64,000 nucleotides of DNA from Allolobophora icterica (GCA_963556255.1 OY744608.1:12098019-12162018); one strand, 5' to 3'; positions 1 to 12,514 are shown, counted from the stretch's first letter. Translations and numbers: made by a program. Notes: generated from the sequence alone by a model not told the origin.

Positions 1-768
1 TAATGTTGCACTGGTTGAACGAAATTTTGTTGTCGCCAGGTGACGCAGTGACCTGAACACTCGAAGCTTTGATGCCACTCCCGTCAAAGGCGACCCTTGT
101 GAAGTGGACTGTTGTCCCATTTGTGCTCTTAACTGAAACCGGTGTTGCATGAAAGGTACTGTCTTCCACCGACAGCAAAATGTTTCTACAACCAAGGAGA
201 GAGATTCCGTACAGGAACGGTTGAGCGACGAAGTTGCTCTTGAAAGAGCAGTTCTTGACAAACACCTCAATTCGTTCGCAGGTTTCGTTTCTAACGATCT
301 GCGGATGATGCACGATGATGCCGTTCTGGATAAACTCAGACCTGTTCAACTTCAGCTGAGCATTGACTAAACTGATCACTCCAGGTACATCAAAACCTTT
401 GCCAGTGCAGTTCCTTATCACCATACCTGACAAGGTGAGACAGGTAGAAGCAGACTTTTCCACGTCTTGAAGGTTTTCAGTGACCACTTTGAACAATTTT
501 GAATTCCCACTGGTGCACTGTATGATGGCCTTCTCTGACTTCCACGTGCTAATCCATAGACTGTGCTTGACAGTGATGTACCCTTCAGTGCCTTCACTTG
601 TTTCGTTTGTGTATGGCGCTCCTGACCCATCTATCCACATCTTTGAATTTGGCTCGGTTTGTGTGACTGCATATCGGATGGACTTGCAAGGCATGTCCGA
701 TGATCCACATCCCTCGCGGTCATGTCCGTCTTGGGTTACGTAAACCTCCCTTCCAGCACTTTCCACAC
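1..768 (-). CDS. exon of a secreted beta-helix (pectin-lyase-fold-like) protein, partial
   Basis: The minus strand is open without a stop from an acceptor (TTTCAG, at 769-774) to the window edge, about 255 residues in a frame with no early ATG. It begins REVYVTQDGHDREGCGSS, then MPCKSIRYAV, a 'YVS..G.D...CG....PCKSI.YA' opening that I associate with large extracellular right-handed beta-helix proteins of invertebrates. Short rungs follow (VIRNCTGKGF, LNRSEFIQNG, VKNCSFKSNF, VEDSTFHATP), each with an N-[CS]-x-F-like turn, and there are several N-glycosylation sequons. The exon starts with two bases that complete a split codon, so an upstream exon, presumably with the signal peptide, lies to the right, but I could not find it. 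The exon continues past base 1. The function is unknown; the fold assignment is inference. Confidence 0.7.
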
Positions 769-1894
769 CTGAAACAAGATCATTATAATTTAATTTAATT
801 TAACCAATGTTACAAAGCTTAATTCGTGAATTTTAGAGCTACTCAGAAACTTATACAAATGTGTCTCATGTACAATAGAACATAACTGAAATCTGATAAT
901 GCCCCTTAATACAGCTCTGAAGTTCCCAGCTGGAAAAAGGTAATGTTATGCATGTACGTAACTGAGGAGATTGAATTTCAACTTTCTGCATATCTAAAAC
1001 TGAAGCATATCTGGAAATCTATAATCTGTATACTTATTATACACTATTCATACAAAACAAATGCATGAAAAATGATGCCCACCAGGATATCATCGATCAT
1101 GCACAAAATACATTTACTAAAAACCATAAAATAACACGTAAACAAAGACAAGGCCTAGATCAAACTGTCGATAACATAAAACAAAATTTTGGGGGGTGGA
1201 TCTGCCTTTTTGGGTCACGGGTCTCCTCTTTCAGGAGGCGGATTTCAAAGTCTAGGTCGCAGCTCTCACTCAGAGATGCCGGATCTCAGACCTCGTTATT
1301 TTCATTGTTAATTAAGCTACACGTAATGTGACCTTAGTGCCCTTATTGGTGTTTCATTGTTACACAACCACAAAAACACTGCTGTTAGCAATTTGGTGAC
1401 TGAAAGCAAAATAGAAAATTTAAAATGAAAGGAAAGAGGGTCTAGGGCTAGACATAAAAATAACATATTTAATTATCTAATGTGTGTGCACTAGTTAACT
1501 AGTTAAGCTTTATCGATTATATGGGCAGTTGACCAAACCAGCTGCAGTACTGTCACTAAATGAAAGGGTGACCCTGCTAAGCGGGACCTTGGTCCTTTCA
1601 GGGTTTTATTTTCCTGTTGTTCCCGGATAACCTTTATGCATTTGTTGTAACATACTTGAAATCAGAGGTTAAAGTTGGGTGGGAACGGCGTTCCCACTGC
1701 TCTCAAAATTCTTTGCTTGCGTTCCCATTGCTCACACATGCGTTCCAATGAAACTCTTCTTTGGCGTTCCCACTGCTCACCCAAACCACTTCAACCACTG
1801 CTTGAAATGTCTTGTTTAGTGTTGTTTGATGGGAACAATAAAATTTATTGTTATAGCTATTATAACAATTTACTTATTTATAACTTTTATATAT

Positions 1895-2085
1895 ATGTAC
1901 GGTGTCGGTGGGCATGGTTGCCAGCTGGTTAGAGCCCTCGGCCTGTACACATGGAGAGTACAGGTTCGACACTCCCTCAGATGGTTACTATGTTTGGACC
2001 TTGAGCAGGTCCTTCACTCACAAGTGCTCATTGTATTGATGCTTAGTAGTTAATGGCCCATAATAAGTGCAGGTATAATAAAAAT
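1895..2085 (+). repeat. tRNA-derived SINE, family B
   Basis: Polymerase III box A-like (TGGTTAGAGCCC, near 1926) and box B-like (GGTTCGACACTCC, near 1964) sequences sit about 40 bases apart. A tRNA-unrelated body follows, with the words ggtccttcactcacaa and gcttagtag. Related copies occur near 34950, 48640 and 56900. Confidence 0.65.
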
Positions 2086-2728
2086 TATATGTACACATTT
2101 GTATCAAGATATTTATCATATTTACTACAGCACTGTCAAGTACCTCACAAAAGAGCCACCTGCCCAAGCATAATGTAACTATAGCTACTCACGTAAACGT
2201 TTACTTACCTAGTGCAGGATAACACAAAATACCGAAGAATATACATAAAAGAACAAAATTCACTGCATCACAGTAACACAAAAAGCATCCAGACTGTGAA
2301 AGCCATGAACAATATTCATAGCAGAATTATCTCAAATGGCAAGTATAATTCTTCATAAACACACCGCATAAATAATACATGAAGACAGATACTGGTATGT
2401 ATTTTTAAATATATACATATAATTATGCTGTGCTGGTGTCCCAGCTTTCTTGTGAAATGAGACCTTGCATATATAATGACACTGTAAGCCAAACATTGCC
2501 ATTGTCATTAAAATCTTGCATACAGCACATGTACAGTATATGCATTTTAAAAATACATATCAATCTTCACGAGTTATTTATGCGTAGATATAATATTGAT
2601 ATCTTTTTTACCCAAGGTAAGTGTAATCCCTCAAGAGCAACAAATTATGCTATGAGCAGTTAATGGGTATCTGGAAAATCAGCGCTCGTGCTCTGCATGA
2701 GGGCAAAGCCAGGAGCCTAGATTTGATT

Positions 2729-2768
2729 ATCATCATCATCATCGTCGTTGTCATCGTCATCATGTCAC

Positions 2769-2861
<93 letters not shown>

Positions 2862-2862
2862 T
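2729..2862. repeat. (CAT)n microsatellite
   Basis: Imperfect, then perfect, CAT/ATC triplets. A (TTA)n run follows at about 2921-2959. The poly-serine reading frame across it is a by-product of the repeat. Confidence 0.95.
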
Positions 2863-2921
2863 TGAATCCTAAGCAGGAATGATCCACCATGTGACCAACA
2901 CATTTGGTTAGCATTAGGTTA

Positions 2922-2961
<40 letters not shown>

Positions 2962-4099
2962 TTTTAGAATACATGCCAGCGTCTAAGCAGAGAGCCATCC
3001 AAGAATTCAATTATCCATTATTATTGAATTGTTGGGGGTTGGGTGGGTTCAAACCACAAATTCATTTTTCAACTCCTCCAGCTAATTCCCAAAAATTACT
3101 TGAGGGGTTGGGGTTTAAGTTAACCCCAGCACAGTTTTCAGTGATTCAATGTGTCTTCCTTTTTGCAAGCTCCAAATATTTTCAGCATGTATCATCCTCA
3201 GGATCTTCCAGTCTGTGGATTAGTAAATAACTGTCTTGCCAGTTATTTACTACAATCAATATCACATCTGTCACCACCATTCTATTTCCACACATGTCTA
3301 TGCTACTCTTGCTGTGGCTGCTGTTGGATTTGTCAGACCTATAAACGAGGCTTTTATCAATAAGCAGTGGCGTAACAACCATATAACGAGGGTGGACAAA
3401 GTCCAGGGGCCCCCGAGGTCTCAGGGGCCCCAAGCTTTTTACTGCGCACCCTGTGTCACAGTCTGCTTTAAGGCCATATTCTTTCATTTTCCCCCAAGCA
3501 CAAAATTTTCTAATATGGCTAATTGTTCCATCTGATGACATATTTAGCCTACGGTCTTCAGAAGTGCCACAACCAGGCCCATGTAGGTCTGAACCTCTCT
3601 GCAACCTGAAGTAGGCTAGCCTGCATATATGACGGATGCTTCATGATATAAGGGTATACACTACAGACGTATGTACGTGTGGTGTCTATCTATACTATAC
3701 ATAGGTCACCGGGTCGCCGGGGTCGGGGTTTTTGACCCTGATCGTAGTAGAATCCAGTTGCCTATGAGTCAGATTCTCCCTTTCAGGCGTAACATGCACT
3801 GCATACACGTTACGGTATATGCATATCTCTCAGCTCCAGCCCTAAGAAATGCCTTAAACAATATATGCCTGATTGTTCGTCTGTCTATGGCTCTCTCACT
3901 CGCTCTCTCACTCGCTCCAAATTTCAAATTTAAATTTTCAATCGACGGCTACAAGTGGCAGAGAATCTGACTCAACTGACGGTAAGGAATAAACTTTTAA
4001 ATTTAGAATAGCAGTTGTCGTTGCTTTGCTTTTTAAAGTAGTATAATTATATAAGTAATTTGCTTCACTTCGTGAAACATTACTAATGCCTTTTACTTA

Positions 4100-4325
4100 A
4101 TAATAATCTTCTTTATTAGTTCAAACTGACATACGCACTTTACGCAGGTAGATTATAGTGAAACATGACAGTATACAATCAAGATCTTAATTAAACACAC
4201 GTTTTGGCAACCATGCAAGGCTTCGCCCCAGAGGAGTGTTATGGGATCGAACCGCAATCTAATGCTCTCCTGGCCATGAGTGTTACCATTACTTTATCCC
4301 CTCTCCTTAACGTTACGCTGTGAAT
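4100..4325 (-). repeat. tRNA-derived SINE, family A
   Basis: Minus-strand copy of the SINE seen complete at 50035-50305. It has the box-B-like word (plus strand gggatcgaaccgc), the internal word ccatgcaaggc, and the 3' tail seen here as aataataatcttctttatta. It lies inside the hAT-like element. Confidence 0.6.
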
Positions 4326-4406
4326 CTGTTAAAATAAGAAAGTAGTATCTAGAAAGTTGATTCTGTGATTGTCTAAAATTCTATGCCTCCGGAGATCGAC
4401 CTATTA

Positions 4407-4870
4407 GGGGCCGTCCATATATTACGTACGCAAAGAGGGGGGGGAGGGGGGTCAGATTTTGGCGATTTTGCGTACGGGTGCGTACGGGGGGGGAGGGGGG
4501 GTGGCCGAAATGTGTACGTACGCAAAATAAATTTCGAATTATGACGTCCACATTAGCCTATTTATAACTCTGTATTGTCCTATAGTCGTCCAATGGCATT
4601 TTATTACATTATATAAAAGCCATGTGAAGTTATTCTGTGCTGTGAACGAGACACCTATAATTTGTCTATATTGGCCCTCACTCATCCTTCAATCTGGCCT
4701 AAAGTGCAGAGAGACACTTTCTGCGGCTGGTCTTCTCGGGGGGGGGGGTGTGCGTCAAGCGTACGTACGCAGGGGGGGGGGGGTGCGGAAAAAAGTACGC
4801 TTGCGTACAGGGGGGGGGGAGGGGGTCCAATTTTCCCGAATTTTTGCGTACGTAATATATGGACGGCCCC
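4407..4870. mobile_element. PIF/Harbinger-like MITE nested in the hAT-like element
   Basis: 28-bp perfect terminal inverted repeats start GGGGCCGTCCATATATTACG. They are flanked by TTA on both sides (4404-4406 and 4871-4873), which fits the TWA target of Harbinger. The interior is G-rich and contains further inverted copies of the GTACGC word. There is no credible ORF. Confidence 0.85.
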
Positions 4871-5807
4871 TTAGCCCAATTATGTATGGGATCTCTGAAG
4901 ACACCAAGATCACAATTCTAAGTGAACTAGAAGCTGAAATATTGAAAAATCTCTTTGCAGTCGGCCATTTTAGAAAATGGCTCTCATTAAGGCCAGGGGC
5001 CACATAGATCTGCGATGGCCCTATAGCCAGTGGCAGAGCGCTCCCTCTCCAAATTGAAACTTATGCAGATGTAGGCCTATCTTAGATCCACTATCTAACA
5101 GGACATGCTTGATGGTCTTGCTCTTCTTGCGATCGAAAACGAATGCGCAAAAAATTGAATATTGATGATTTGATAGACACATTTGCTAATAGTAAAGCTA
5201 GAATAGCCAAATTCATGAAGCAATTCTCTGAAGAAGCGCTTCGCACTGGCGACGGTGACTGGGAGACTGACAAACAGCACACAGGCAGTAGCCAGTTCTG
5301 GGATGGATGACGTGATGTGAGAGCTCAATATAAGAACTAAAACAGACATTACATTACTGTGTACGTAGGCAATACATTTTTGGTGTATTCTTGTTTTCTC
5401 TTGAACCATTAATGTGACTTGAACTACAGACCATTAATCAGAACGTTTAATACTCTTTTTTTTAACTTAACTGCAGTTTAAAATAGCTATCTCATCATTT
5501 TCACTTTTTAATGGGTAAGGGCCCCCAAGCTTAGAATGTCCAAGGGCCCCCGGCTAGGTTGTTACGCCACTGTCAATAAGCCTACAGTATTTAAAGAACT
5601 GAAATGTGTTTACTAAAGTTTGGATTGAGTACACGTACACCCACTACTTTGGACTGTTATTAGGCCTATTAGCCTATTGTTTGCAGATGATAAACAGGAT
5701 AAAATCTGCAACTATTTATCCATTCAATGCTTTGCAAATTGCACTAAGCACAGATTGTAACTGGTAAGACAATCGTTACTAACTGATTTGTGTAGCAGTC
5801 TAGCAGA

Positions 5808-5965
5808 CAGGCCCGCATTAAGGGGGTGCTAAGGGTGCTGTTTTGATGAGCCCGCATTTTCGGAAGTGCATTAATTTTTTTATTATACTTGTAATTGGAC
5901 CCCGCGCTGATGGCTTTATAGTTAATCACAGCAACCGGACCCGCACTAGCCTTAATGCGGCCCTG
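5808..5965. mobile_element. hAT-like MITE, 158 bp
   Basis: Ends CAGGCCCGCATTAAG and CTTAATGCGGCCCTG are near-perfect inverted repeats, flanked by the 8-bp duplication CTAGCAGA at 5800-5807 and 5966-5973. It is non-coding. Confidence 0.88.
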
Positions 5966-6729
5966 CTAGCAGACGACCTGCGTATCATCTACACATAGCA
6001 TCTCACTGTCGAATACATACCTACAGTATTTCACTACTTCATTATGAAAACACTCAAGCCAATGTCAACTTTAATTTTGCGAAAGACCTCAAAAATTTCG
6101 TTTGATTACAACAGTACGAATACCGAAATCTCATTCACACTCTTAACTGACTCTTCGTACCTGTAAATTTCTGTAGCAGCAAGATCAAAAGCACCAGCTG
6201 CTGTCCGAGGGCAATCATTCTTCCTGCAATCTGAGCTAATCGGAAATATATATCTGAATTCTGAACCGTACCACAGTATAAATAATTACGTTGCAGTAAA
6301 CTAATGATTTGCAAAGCGATCGCGCAGTCTGTTCATTATGCGCAGAACACCTTCTTCGGCAAGCAAACTCTACCATGCAAAACAGTGCAGCATTACATCT
6401 GTGAACAACAAATATTGCGGAAATTAACCAAGACGCGGCCCTTTCGAAAGTTTCGGTCAGCCGGGATTTCCGCGAGTTTCGAAATAGAACTATGTTTATG
6501 TAGCCCCATACCTTCTCCATCTGTCTGCCTCAAAATTCCCTCAATAGGCCTATTATGAAGCCTACCTCGATCTTTCATCCGATGTCTGAATATTAAGTAA
6601 ATCGTGTTCAACATAAAAGTAATAGCAATTGAACTCGCTTTAAAATTATAAGTTAATATGAAAATCCTAAACAATTTAATTGATAGCAAGTCATTATTTT
6701 TTCTTTTAAATTTGAGCCATGGTTATATT

Positions 6730-6900
6730 AGGCCTACAGTATAAATAATTATTTATACTGTGGTTATATGCAGAGACTACGGTCACAGTATAAATATTTA
6801 TAGGCCTACTGTGCTACGGTATTTAATACATAGGCCTACATCAGCAGCAATGTCACAGGGAATTGGACCACAGTATAAATTATTTATATTGTGGTTGGAC
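6730..6900. repeat. hairpin-type repeat (CACAGTATAAAT family)
   Basis: Several short palindromes of the form acagtataaataatt/atttatactgtgg occur in tandem and inverted order, mixed with taggcctac words. A related hairpin is at 53098-53143. It is probably a small foldback repeat; I found no target duplication. Confidence 0.5.
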
Positions 6901-7277
6901 CTAAGATGTTTGGGTTGGACCATGGTGTAAGAGATTAAGTGGTGGAAACACTTCCTATACTTGCTATGTTATATTTTTGACTAGACTTATTTGTATTCGG
7001 TAGGTGGCGCTGGGTAGCGCCAGTTGATCGACGTTGGACGTTGATTATAGGAATAAACAAGAATATTTGCCATTAATTTCATATTTACGAATTGAAAATA
7101 AATCGATATTTAGTTTATATTTTTCATATTTACGGATTGAAAATAAATCGATATTTAGTTTATACTTGCGTAACAATAATATATTGTTATTCAGTCTGGT
7201 TAGTTCCCGTTGTTATTGCTGTGGTTAATTAAAGAAATATATTTATTTATAATAAACACCATGGTTTGATGCATTTC

Positions 7278-7484
<207 letters not shown>

Positions 7485-7896
7485 GAGATTTAAGTGCCAA
7501 TATTCGTAGACAGTCGAAGAGAAATCGATGTAGCCTAACCATTCAGAAGCATTTTGGTTGGCAATGGTTGCATGTCGCGTACGGCACCTCTGTGTATCCC
7601 ACTAAAGTACCGAAAGCCGGTGTTACAGTGTTATCACTCGCGGAAATGTTATCAAACAATATTAATGTTGATTGAATTAGAGTTAGTTACCGGCGCACGA
7701 TAGCAGGTCCTGTGGTAGCCTGCAGTAGCGTACGGTATATAGATCGAGCCGAACCCCGTTTGTTTACCTGTTTGTATCACATCAACATGAGCCAAGTATG
7801 TTGAATGAATTTATTTGTGTTGTTTTAACTGAATTTTAATATTGTAACTAGGACTTTTCCGACAATGCCTACATGTTGGGCACCCGGATGCAGTTT

Positions 7897-8084
7897 TGTT
7901 GTCCTCGAGACCAAGGTCTTGTTGTCCTCGAGACCAAGGTCTTGGTCTCGAGTGCACTCGAGTTCGTTTTTAAAAGTCTTGGTCTTGAGGTTCAAGGTCT
8001 TGGTCTTGGTCTCGAGGTTCAAGGTCTTGGTCTTGAGGTTCAAGGTCTTGGTCTTGGTCTTGGTCTTGAGGTTTAAGGTCTTGA
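7897..8084 (+). repeat. CAAGACC/GGTCTTG minisatellite family, copy 1
   Basis: Starts TTGTTGTCCTCGAGACC, contains the core TGCACTCGAGTTCG, then short repeats of GTCTTGGTCTTGAGGTTCAA. Copies share the same start and core at 53758-54235, 60650-60748 and 63780-63920. Confidence 0.85.
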
Positions 8085-8569
8085 TTTCCGGTTATGCTCT
8101 AATGTTAAGTATTTTTAATTACTGATTTCTTAATTTCATATCTTAAACAATATCAGCTGTTGATATACTGTTTCAATTACTTCAGTTGTTTTAAATGTGA
8201 TTGGCTGACTTAGTTTCAATCAAACCACCTGTTGATGAACTTTCAAAATATGAAAATGTAACATTGACTTGTGCTCAGTTTATTTTTTGGACTAATACTG
8301 GTTTCTCGTGCAAATCAGTATTGAAGAACAATAAGGTATATGATGAGTACAGGACATATTCCCCGGACATATTCCGCCTCCCCCCACCCCCATGTGCCCC
8401 TCCGGACAAATTCCCCTCTGCAATTAGCAATCAAACCACTTCCAGTAAATGATCAATGAGTCTTTGCTAATTCATGTTCCTTAAATCAATTCCTATGAAA
8501 TTTTCAACCTTGAAAGTGGTGAGAGTCGTACAGATCCTGATGTTGGAGGGTAGTAGTTGTAGTAGTAGT

Positions 8570-8852
8570 CAGTGGCGGATCCAGGGGGGGCCAATCCGGC
8601 CATGGCCCCCCCATTTGAAATTTTTATTTATTTTTAACATGTATTTTATGGGCGTTTTATGATGTTTACACAGGCGTGGCCCCCCTGTAGGCGTGGATGA
8701 GTAAAATGTACACAGAACGCGGGTCCCGTAGTGTAGACTGAAGACATGAAAAAGGTTAATGACTAAAAAAAAAAAAAAAGTCATCAACTTTTTTGGGAGA
8801 TGACAATAAAAATTTTGGCCCCCCTCTGACAGAGTTTCTGGATCCGCCCCTG
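8570..8852. mobile_element. hAT-like MITE in a (GTA)n run
   Basis: Ends CAGTGGCGGATCCAGG and CTGGATCCGCCCCTG are inverted repeats. The 8-bp flanks are GTAGTAGT on both sides, but because the host is (GTA)n the duplication alone is weak evidence. The TIR sequence is the better support. Confidence 0.75.
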
Positions 8853-8934
<82 letters not shown>

Positions 8935-8935
8935 C

Positions 8936-8982
<47 letters not shown>

Positions 8983-8983
8983 A
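8853..8983. repeat. (GTA)n microsatellite
   Basis: About 43 GTA triplets with one GCA variant. The long leucine, tyrosine and valine frames across it are artefacts. Confidence 0.95.
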
Positions 8984-9349
8984 GATTTGTGTGCCATAGT
9001 TCGTAGACGGTCAAAGAGAAATCTATGCAACGATTCAGAAGCACTTGGAGCAGGGAAATCAGTCCAGATAGGCCTTTGTGAAAAGTTCAGTCTAGATATT
9101 TTTTTTAATGGTGAGAGTCGTTCAGAGATCCTGATGTTGGAGGGGTGGATGAGATGAAAGATTTTGTTGCAGCTGTAGTGCGACACCAATAAAGGACAAG
9201 GGTTCGGGTTCCAGATGACCGCACATTTCTCGAGGGAATGTGGTTGTGAAGAAGGTCGGAGAGATATGAGGGAGTTTTTGTTGTGATACAGTTATAGGCC
9301 CTCACTTTTACTTTACTTTACTTTACTTACTTATTTACTTCACTCCCTC

Positions 9350-10020
9350 ACCTTTACTGAAGATAATATTATCTCGACTCTGACTCGCTCCTGCTTCTTC
9401 CAACTGAGACAACAGAGCCATCAGGCGATCCACTGTACCTACTGTCTTTACCTCCATTGTGCATGCATTCATTTGCTCTTGGGTCGACTACTGTAACTCG
9501 CTTCTCCTCAGTCTCCCCATGCTACACGTAACACCTCTCCCCCTCCAATCAGTCTTAAATGCTGCTGCTAGGCTCATAACACGTCTTCCTCGCTTTGCTC
9601 ATATCTCCACATATATATGACTGAAGTCTTACACTGGCTCCCGATTACTTCGCGTATCAAGTATAAGATCCTCCTGGTTTCCAAATCCCAGCTATTGCTT
9701 CCCCTAAATACCTATCTGACCTTATGAGGCAACCTCTCTCTGCAACTTCTGCTCGTCCTTTGCGCTCTACTGGCCGTCTTGATCTCTTTTTCCCTCGTAC
9801 TAGGACCACTCTGGCCCAACGTCGAGCTTTTACTGTCACAGGTCCCTCTGTCTGGAATGGTCTTCTATCTCGACTTCGAACTAAACTCATGATGGGAATC
9901 TCCTCAGCATCTACTTGCTTGCTCAAGACGTTTCTGTTTCCACGGGGCTCATGCACTGAGGGCGCCTCTTAATTGCTTATACTGCGAGAGGCGCCTTATA
10001 AATTACTAGATACGATACAA
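9350..10020 (+). mobile_element. CR1/L2-like non-LTR retrotransposon, 3' end, decayed
   Basis: Conceptual translation with frameshifts gives VDYCNSLLLSLP, VLNAAARLI, VLHWLPITSRIKYKI and AFTVTGPSVWNGLLSRLR. This is the usual C-terminal series of CR1/L2-type reverse transcriptase ORFs. The 3' end has the gcgcc..ttataaattac motif and a tacgatacaatacgata tail. It is truncated and broken, and lies inside the 6921-10140 element. Confidence 0.8.
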
Positions 10021-10148
10021 TACGATAGGCGGTGATGGAAATTTTGATCCCATCGCGACGCCATCGCCATCTAGCGAACTGTTTATTATTAGTCACATAT
10101 TACAGGCGAGTGTACGCACCACTTAATCTCTTACACCATGGGTTGGAC

Positions 10149-10658
10149 CATGAACTTCTATATACATTACATCAAAATTGAAGCGCCATGGGAGGCAAGT
10201 GGAAGAGCAGAGATCAGAATAAGATTCGTGAAAGAGCAGTGTTTCAGTTTTTGCATGATATGATTGGTTGAATAAACGAATATGCATACATTTAATTACA
10301 AACCTTTCCCAGTTCATCTCTGCACATATAATCTTTCATTCAATTTTTAACGCGTTACCATTCCTGTATATATAAGTTCTTTGACACTGATCTATAAACG
10401 GTGTACTGCCATATTTACATAACTGATTAGTGATAGTAGGGCGCTATGTGAATCAAAGATGGCATTTTTACGTGTTTTAAGATATTCGGATGTTAGTAGT
10501 TCGTAACATTAAAAATAATAAGTGTTTATGGGTTTTCAGCGCGAATGTTGTATTGAAGTGACATAAAGTGACAAAATAACGACATTATAGTGCATGATAT
10601 TAAGAACTGAGTACACACAGGACGTGCTACGAGCTCTAGGCCAAAACCCTTATGTAAC
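10149..10658 (+). promoter_or_regulatory. presumed promoter and 5' UTR region of the small membrane-protein gene
   Basis: No repeat or coding signature was recognised here. The stretch lies between a transposon end and the ATG at 10659, so it should contain the transcription start. I see no convincing TATA box. Confidence 0.3.
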
Positions 10659-10938
10659 ATGGTCGAGAGTGTTCCAGAAGAAACATCCGAAGAGAGGGTA
10701 GGAGTTACGGGAAGTTCTGGTGGGGATGGCGCTTCAGTCTCTGCACTAATAGCGAAGCCCTGGGAGTGGCCCCTCAGTTTTGATGAAATATCGATCTACG
10801 CTCATAACTGGTGGACGGAGTCGGATTTTCAGACGAAACTCTTTCTGGTGCTGTGCTTTTGGCTCATCACAAACCTTTGTCTCATCTGGCTTTGTTGGAC
10901 GAAATACAGCGACAAGTTGAGTCGGATGCTTATGAAAG
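10659..10938 (+). CDS. small membrane protein, exon 1
   Basis: ATG to donor AAAG/GTATTC, 93 codons plus one base. It contains the single transmembrane segment. Confidence 0.72.
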
Positions 10939-12357
10939 GTATTCTATTTTTCATATTAGATGAGGCTAAGATGACACACTGCATCACAGCTTACAACATA
11001 CATGGTTAGTGAAAATTAATGGTAATGTATAAATCGTCGTAGGATAGGCTAAACGTGCATACTGTTTGCTACCATTAACATTTATCCTTGCCGCTTGCAA
11101 AATAGTGTCATTATGGTGTTGTAATACAGCAATAGTGCCATGTCAATAGTTTCTTGATATTGTAGTGATGCAGCAATAGTACCAAGATTTTGACAGTATT
11201 AGTGCCATGATATAATTATTGTAGCGATACAGCAATAGTGCCATGATATTACAGCAATGCAGCAATATTGCCTTTATATGTAATTAGATTCAAGCTCCTA
11301 ATAATATATCATTGACAGTTTTGTAATTGTTTCCTTCCTGAGCAAATCTCAGATCTTTCTCACTTTAAATTGCATTGGAGCTTTCCATCTTGCGTTCATT
11401 ATTTGCTCGGGTAGTTCTTTTCAATTGAGAAGGGGTGGTGCCTTACTGAAATCCAATCATTGGATTTCAGTAAGGCACCACCCCCTTTAACTCCGCCGGG
11501 CCATATTCGGAGCCCGCTCAGAATATTTCTATCAGTTAACAACTTAAGCAAAGAAGATCTGTTGATCAGCTTTCCTGAAAACGGTAACCCACTAACTACC
11601 TGTATAAGGAGGGTTTGGGGAAGGCAATGAGGCTAATTCTTCCCAAATAACTGGCATAGGTTTTAAAGATTTGTTTCAGTGGTACAGAATGAATACATTG
11701 TAGGGTTGCTTTCTGAAGTGCCTCAATGTTTATCTTGTTACAGTGAAAGTTTCCTTCACTATATTTTTTTATGTTACATTATTTTACAGTTTATTTATCT
11801 TGAAGCAGGTGGTGCACGATACTCTAGTGGTTAGAATGCTTGAAATTCCACTGAGAGGTCGATGGTTCAAGCTCTGCTGGGACAGAAATGTGTTTCAAGA
11901 TTTCAAACAACAGCAGGGGGAAGCCTTTCATTGGAGCACAAATAAATACTTTCAAGAAGAAGAAGAAGAAAAGCAATCCCTTAAGCTAGCCGGAGATGCA
12001 ACCACGGGTATGAAGTATTAGTGACTTCATTTTCTTCACCTCGGCATATGAGGACAGGTGGCCAGTCCTCTCCCTTGACACCTCATCTTCCCACTGATGG
12101 TGTACAGTCAGTGTACGTATTACAGCTGAGTTGGTTAGGTGGCACAGGTGGAGTATAAATCTCAAAACAAATTTCTGACCAATGCACTGTAGCATAATTT
12201 CCTTTCAGTTGTATAAAACTACACGTAGTTGTATTTTTTCATTTCAGAGGAGTCGAGTATGAAAGAACCATTTGATGGGAAGATTGACCTTCAGAGTGAG
12301 GACCCTCTTCACAACAAGTATCACATGTCGCAAACGGAGAAGATACACCGGGACTGA
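10659..12357 (+). CDS. small single-pass membrane protein, two exons, 129 residues
   Basis: Exon 1 is 10659-10938 and exon 2 is 12248-12357. The first 55 residues are acidic and Ser/Gly-rich, followed by KPWEWPLSFDEISIYAHNWW. One strong hydrophobic segment at about residues 60-82 (KLFLVLCFWLITNLCLIWLC) is followed by a positive KYSDKLSR stretch, suggesting an outside/lumenal N-terminus by the positive-inside rule (inference). The C-terminal 36 residues are hydrophilic and end EKIHRD. Donor AAAG/GTATTC and acceptor TTTCAG join in frame. An AATAAATAAATAAAT cluster near 12488 can serve for polyadenylation. No family was recognised; it looks like a SMIM/TMEM-type protein. Intron 1 holds a 53-bp palindrome and a SINE-like repeat. 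Confidence 0.7.
11105..11280. repeat. degenerate tandem repeat (gcaatagtgccatgat)
   Basis: Four to five diverged units of roughly 45 bp share the words gcagcaatagtgccatgata, inside intron 1 of the small membrane-protein gene. Confidence 0.55.
11432..11484. repeat. 53-bp perfect palindrome
   Basis: Arms of 26 bp (start GGGGTGGTGCCTTACTGAAA) are exact reverse complements separated by one base (C at 11458). It lies in intron 1 of the small membrane-protein gene. Confidence 0.95.
11805..11960 (+). repeat. tRNA-like SINE, family C
   Basis: Box A-like (TAGTGGTTAGAATGC) and box B-like (GGTTCAAGCTCTGC) words are about 35 bases apart, and the copy ends in a GAA-rich tract. Possible relatives are at 12515 and 28930. 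Confidence 0.5.
12248..12357 (+). CDS. small membrane protein, exon 2
   Basis: Acceptor TTTCAG at 12247. The split codon G/AG restores the frame, which then runs 35 residues to TGA at 12355-12357. Confidence 0.7.
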
Positions 12358-12514
12358 TATTACCGAATCAGCCACTAACTTGCCTGTAAACTGCTGTAGA
12401 CAACATGAAGTTGTGTAGTTGTCTGCTCTAGGTCATTCTGTACATTTTTAGGTCAAAGGACTAGTTGTGCATAATATAACACTATTTTAAATAAATAAAT
12501 AAATATATTAATAT

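Larger units (their letters stand above)
3365..5572. mobile_element. hAT-like DNA transposon, decayed
   Basis: The ends CAGTGGCGTAACAAC and GTTGTTACGCCACTG are perfect inverted repeats. They are flanked by an 8-bp direct repeat TCAATAAG at 3357-3364 and 5573-5580. Both subterminal regions carry a GGGGCCCC-rich stretch. On the minus strand near 5210-5310 the frame reads LFVSLPVTVASAKRFF, which resembles the C-terminal dimerisation segment of hAT transposases (LPVTVASAERSF). The rest of the transposase is broken. A Harbinger-like MITE is inserted at 4407-4870. Confidence 0.85.

Noticed and set aside
1926..1980. True tRNA gene from box A and box B words.
   Set aside because: The cloverleaf does not fold and similar sequences recur with a common tail, so it is a SINE.
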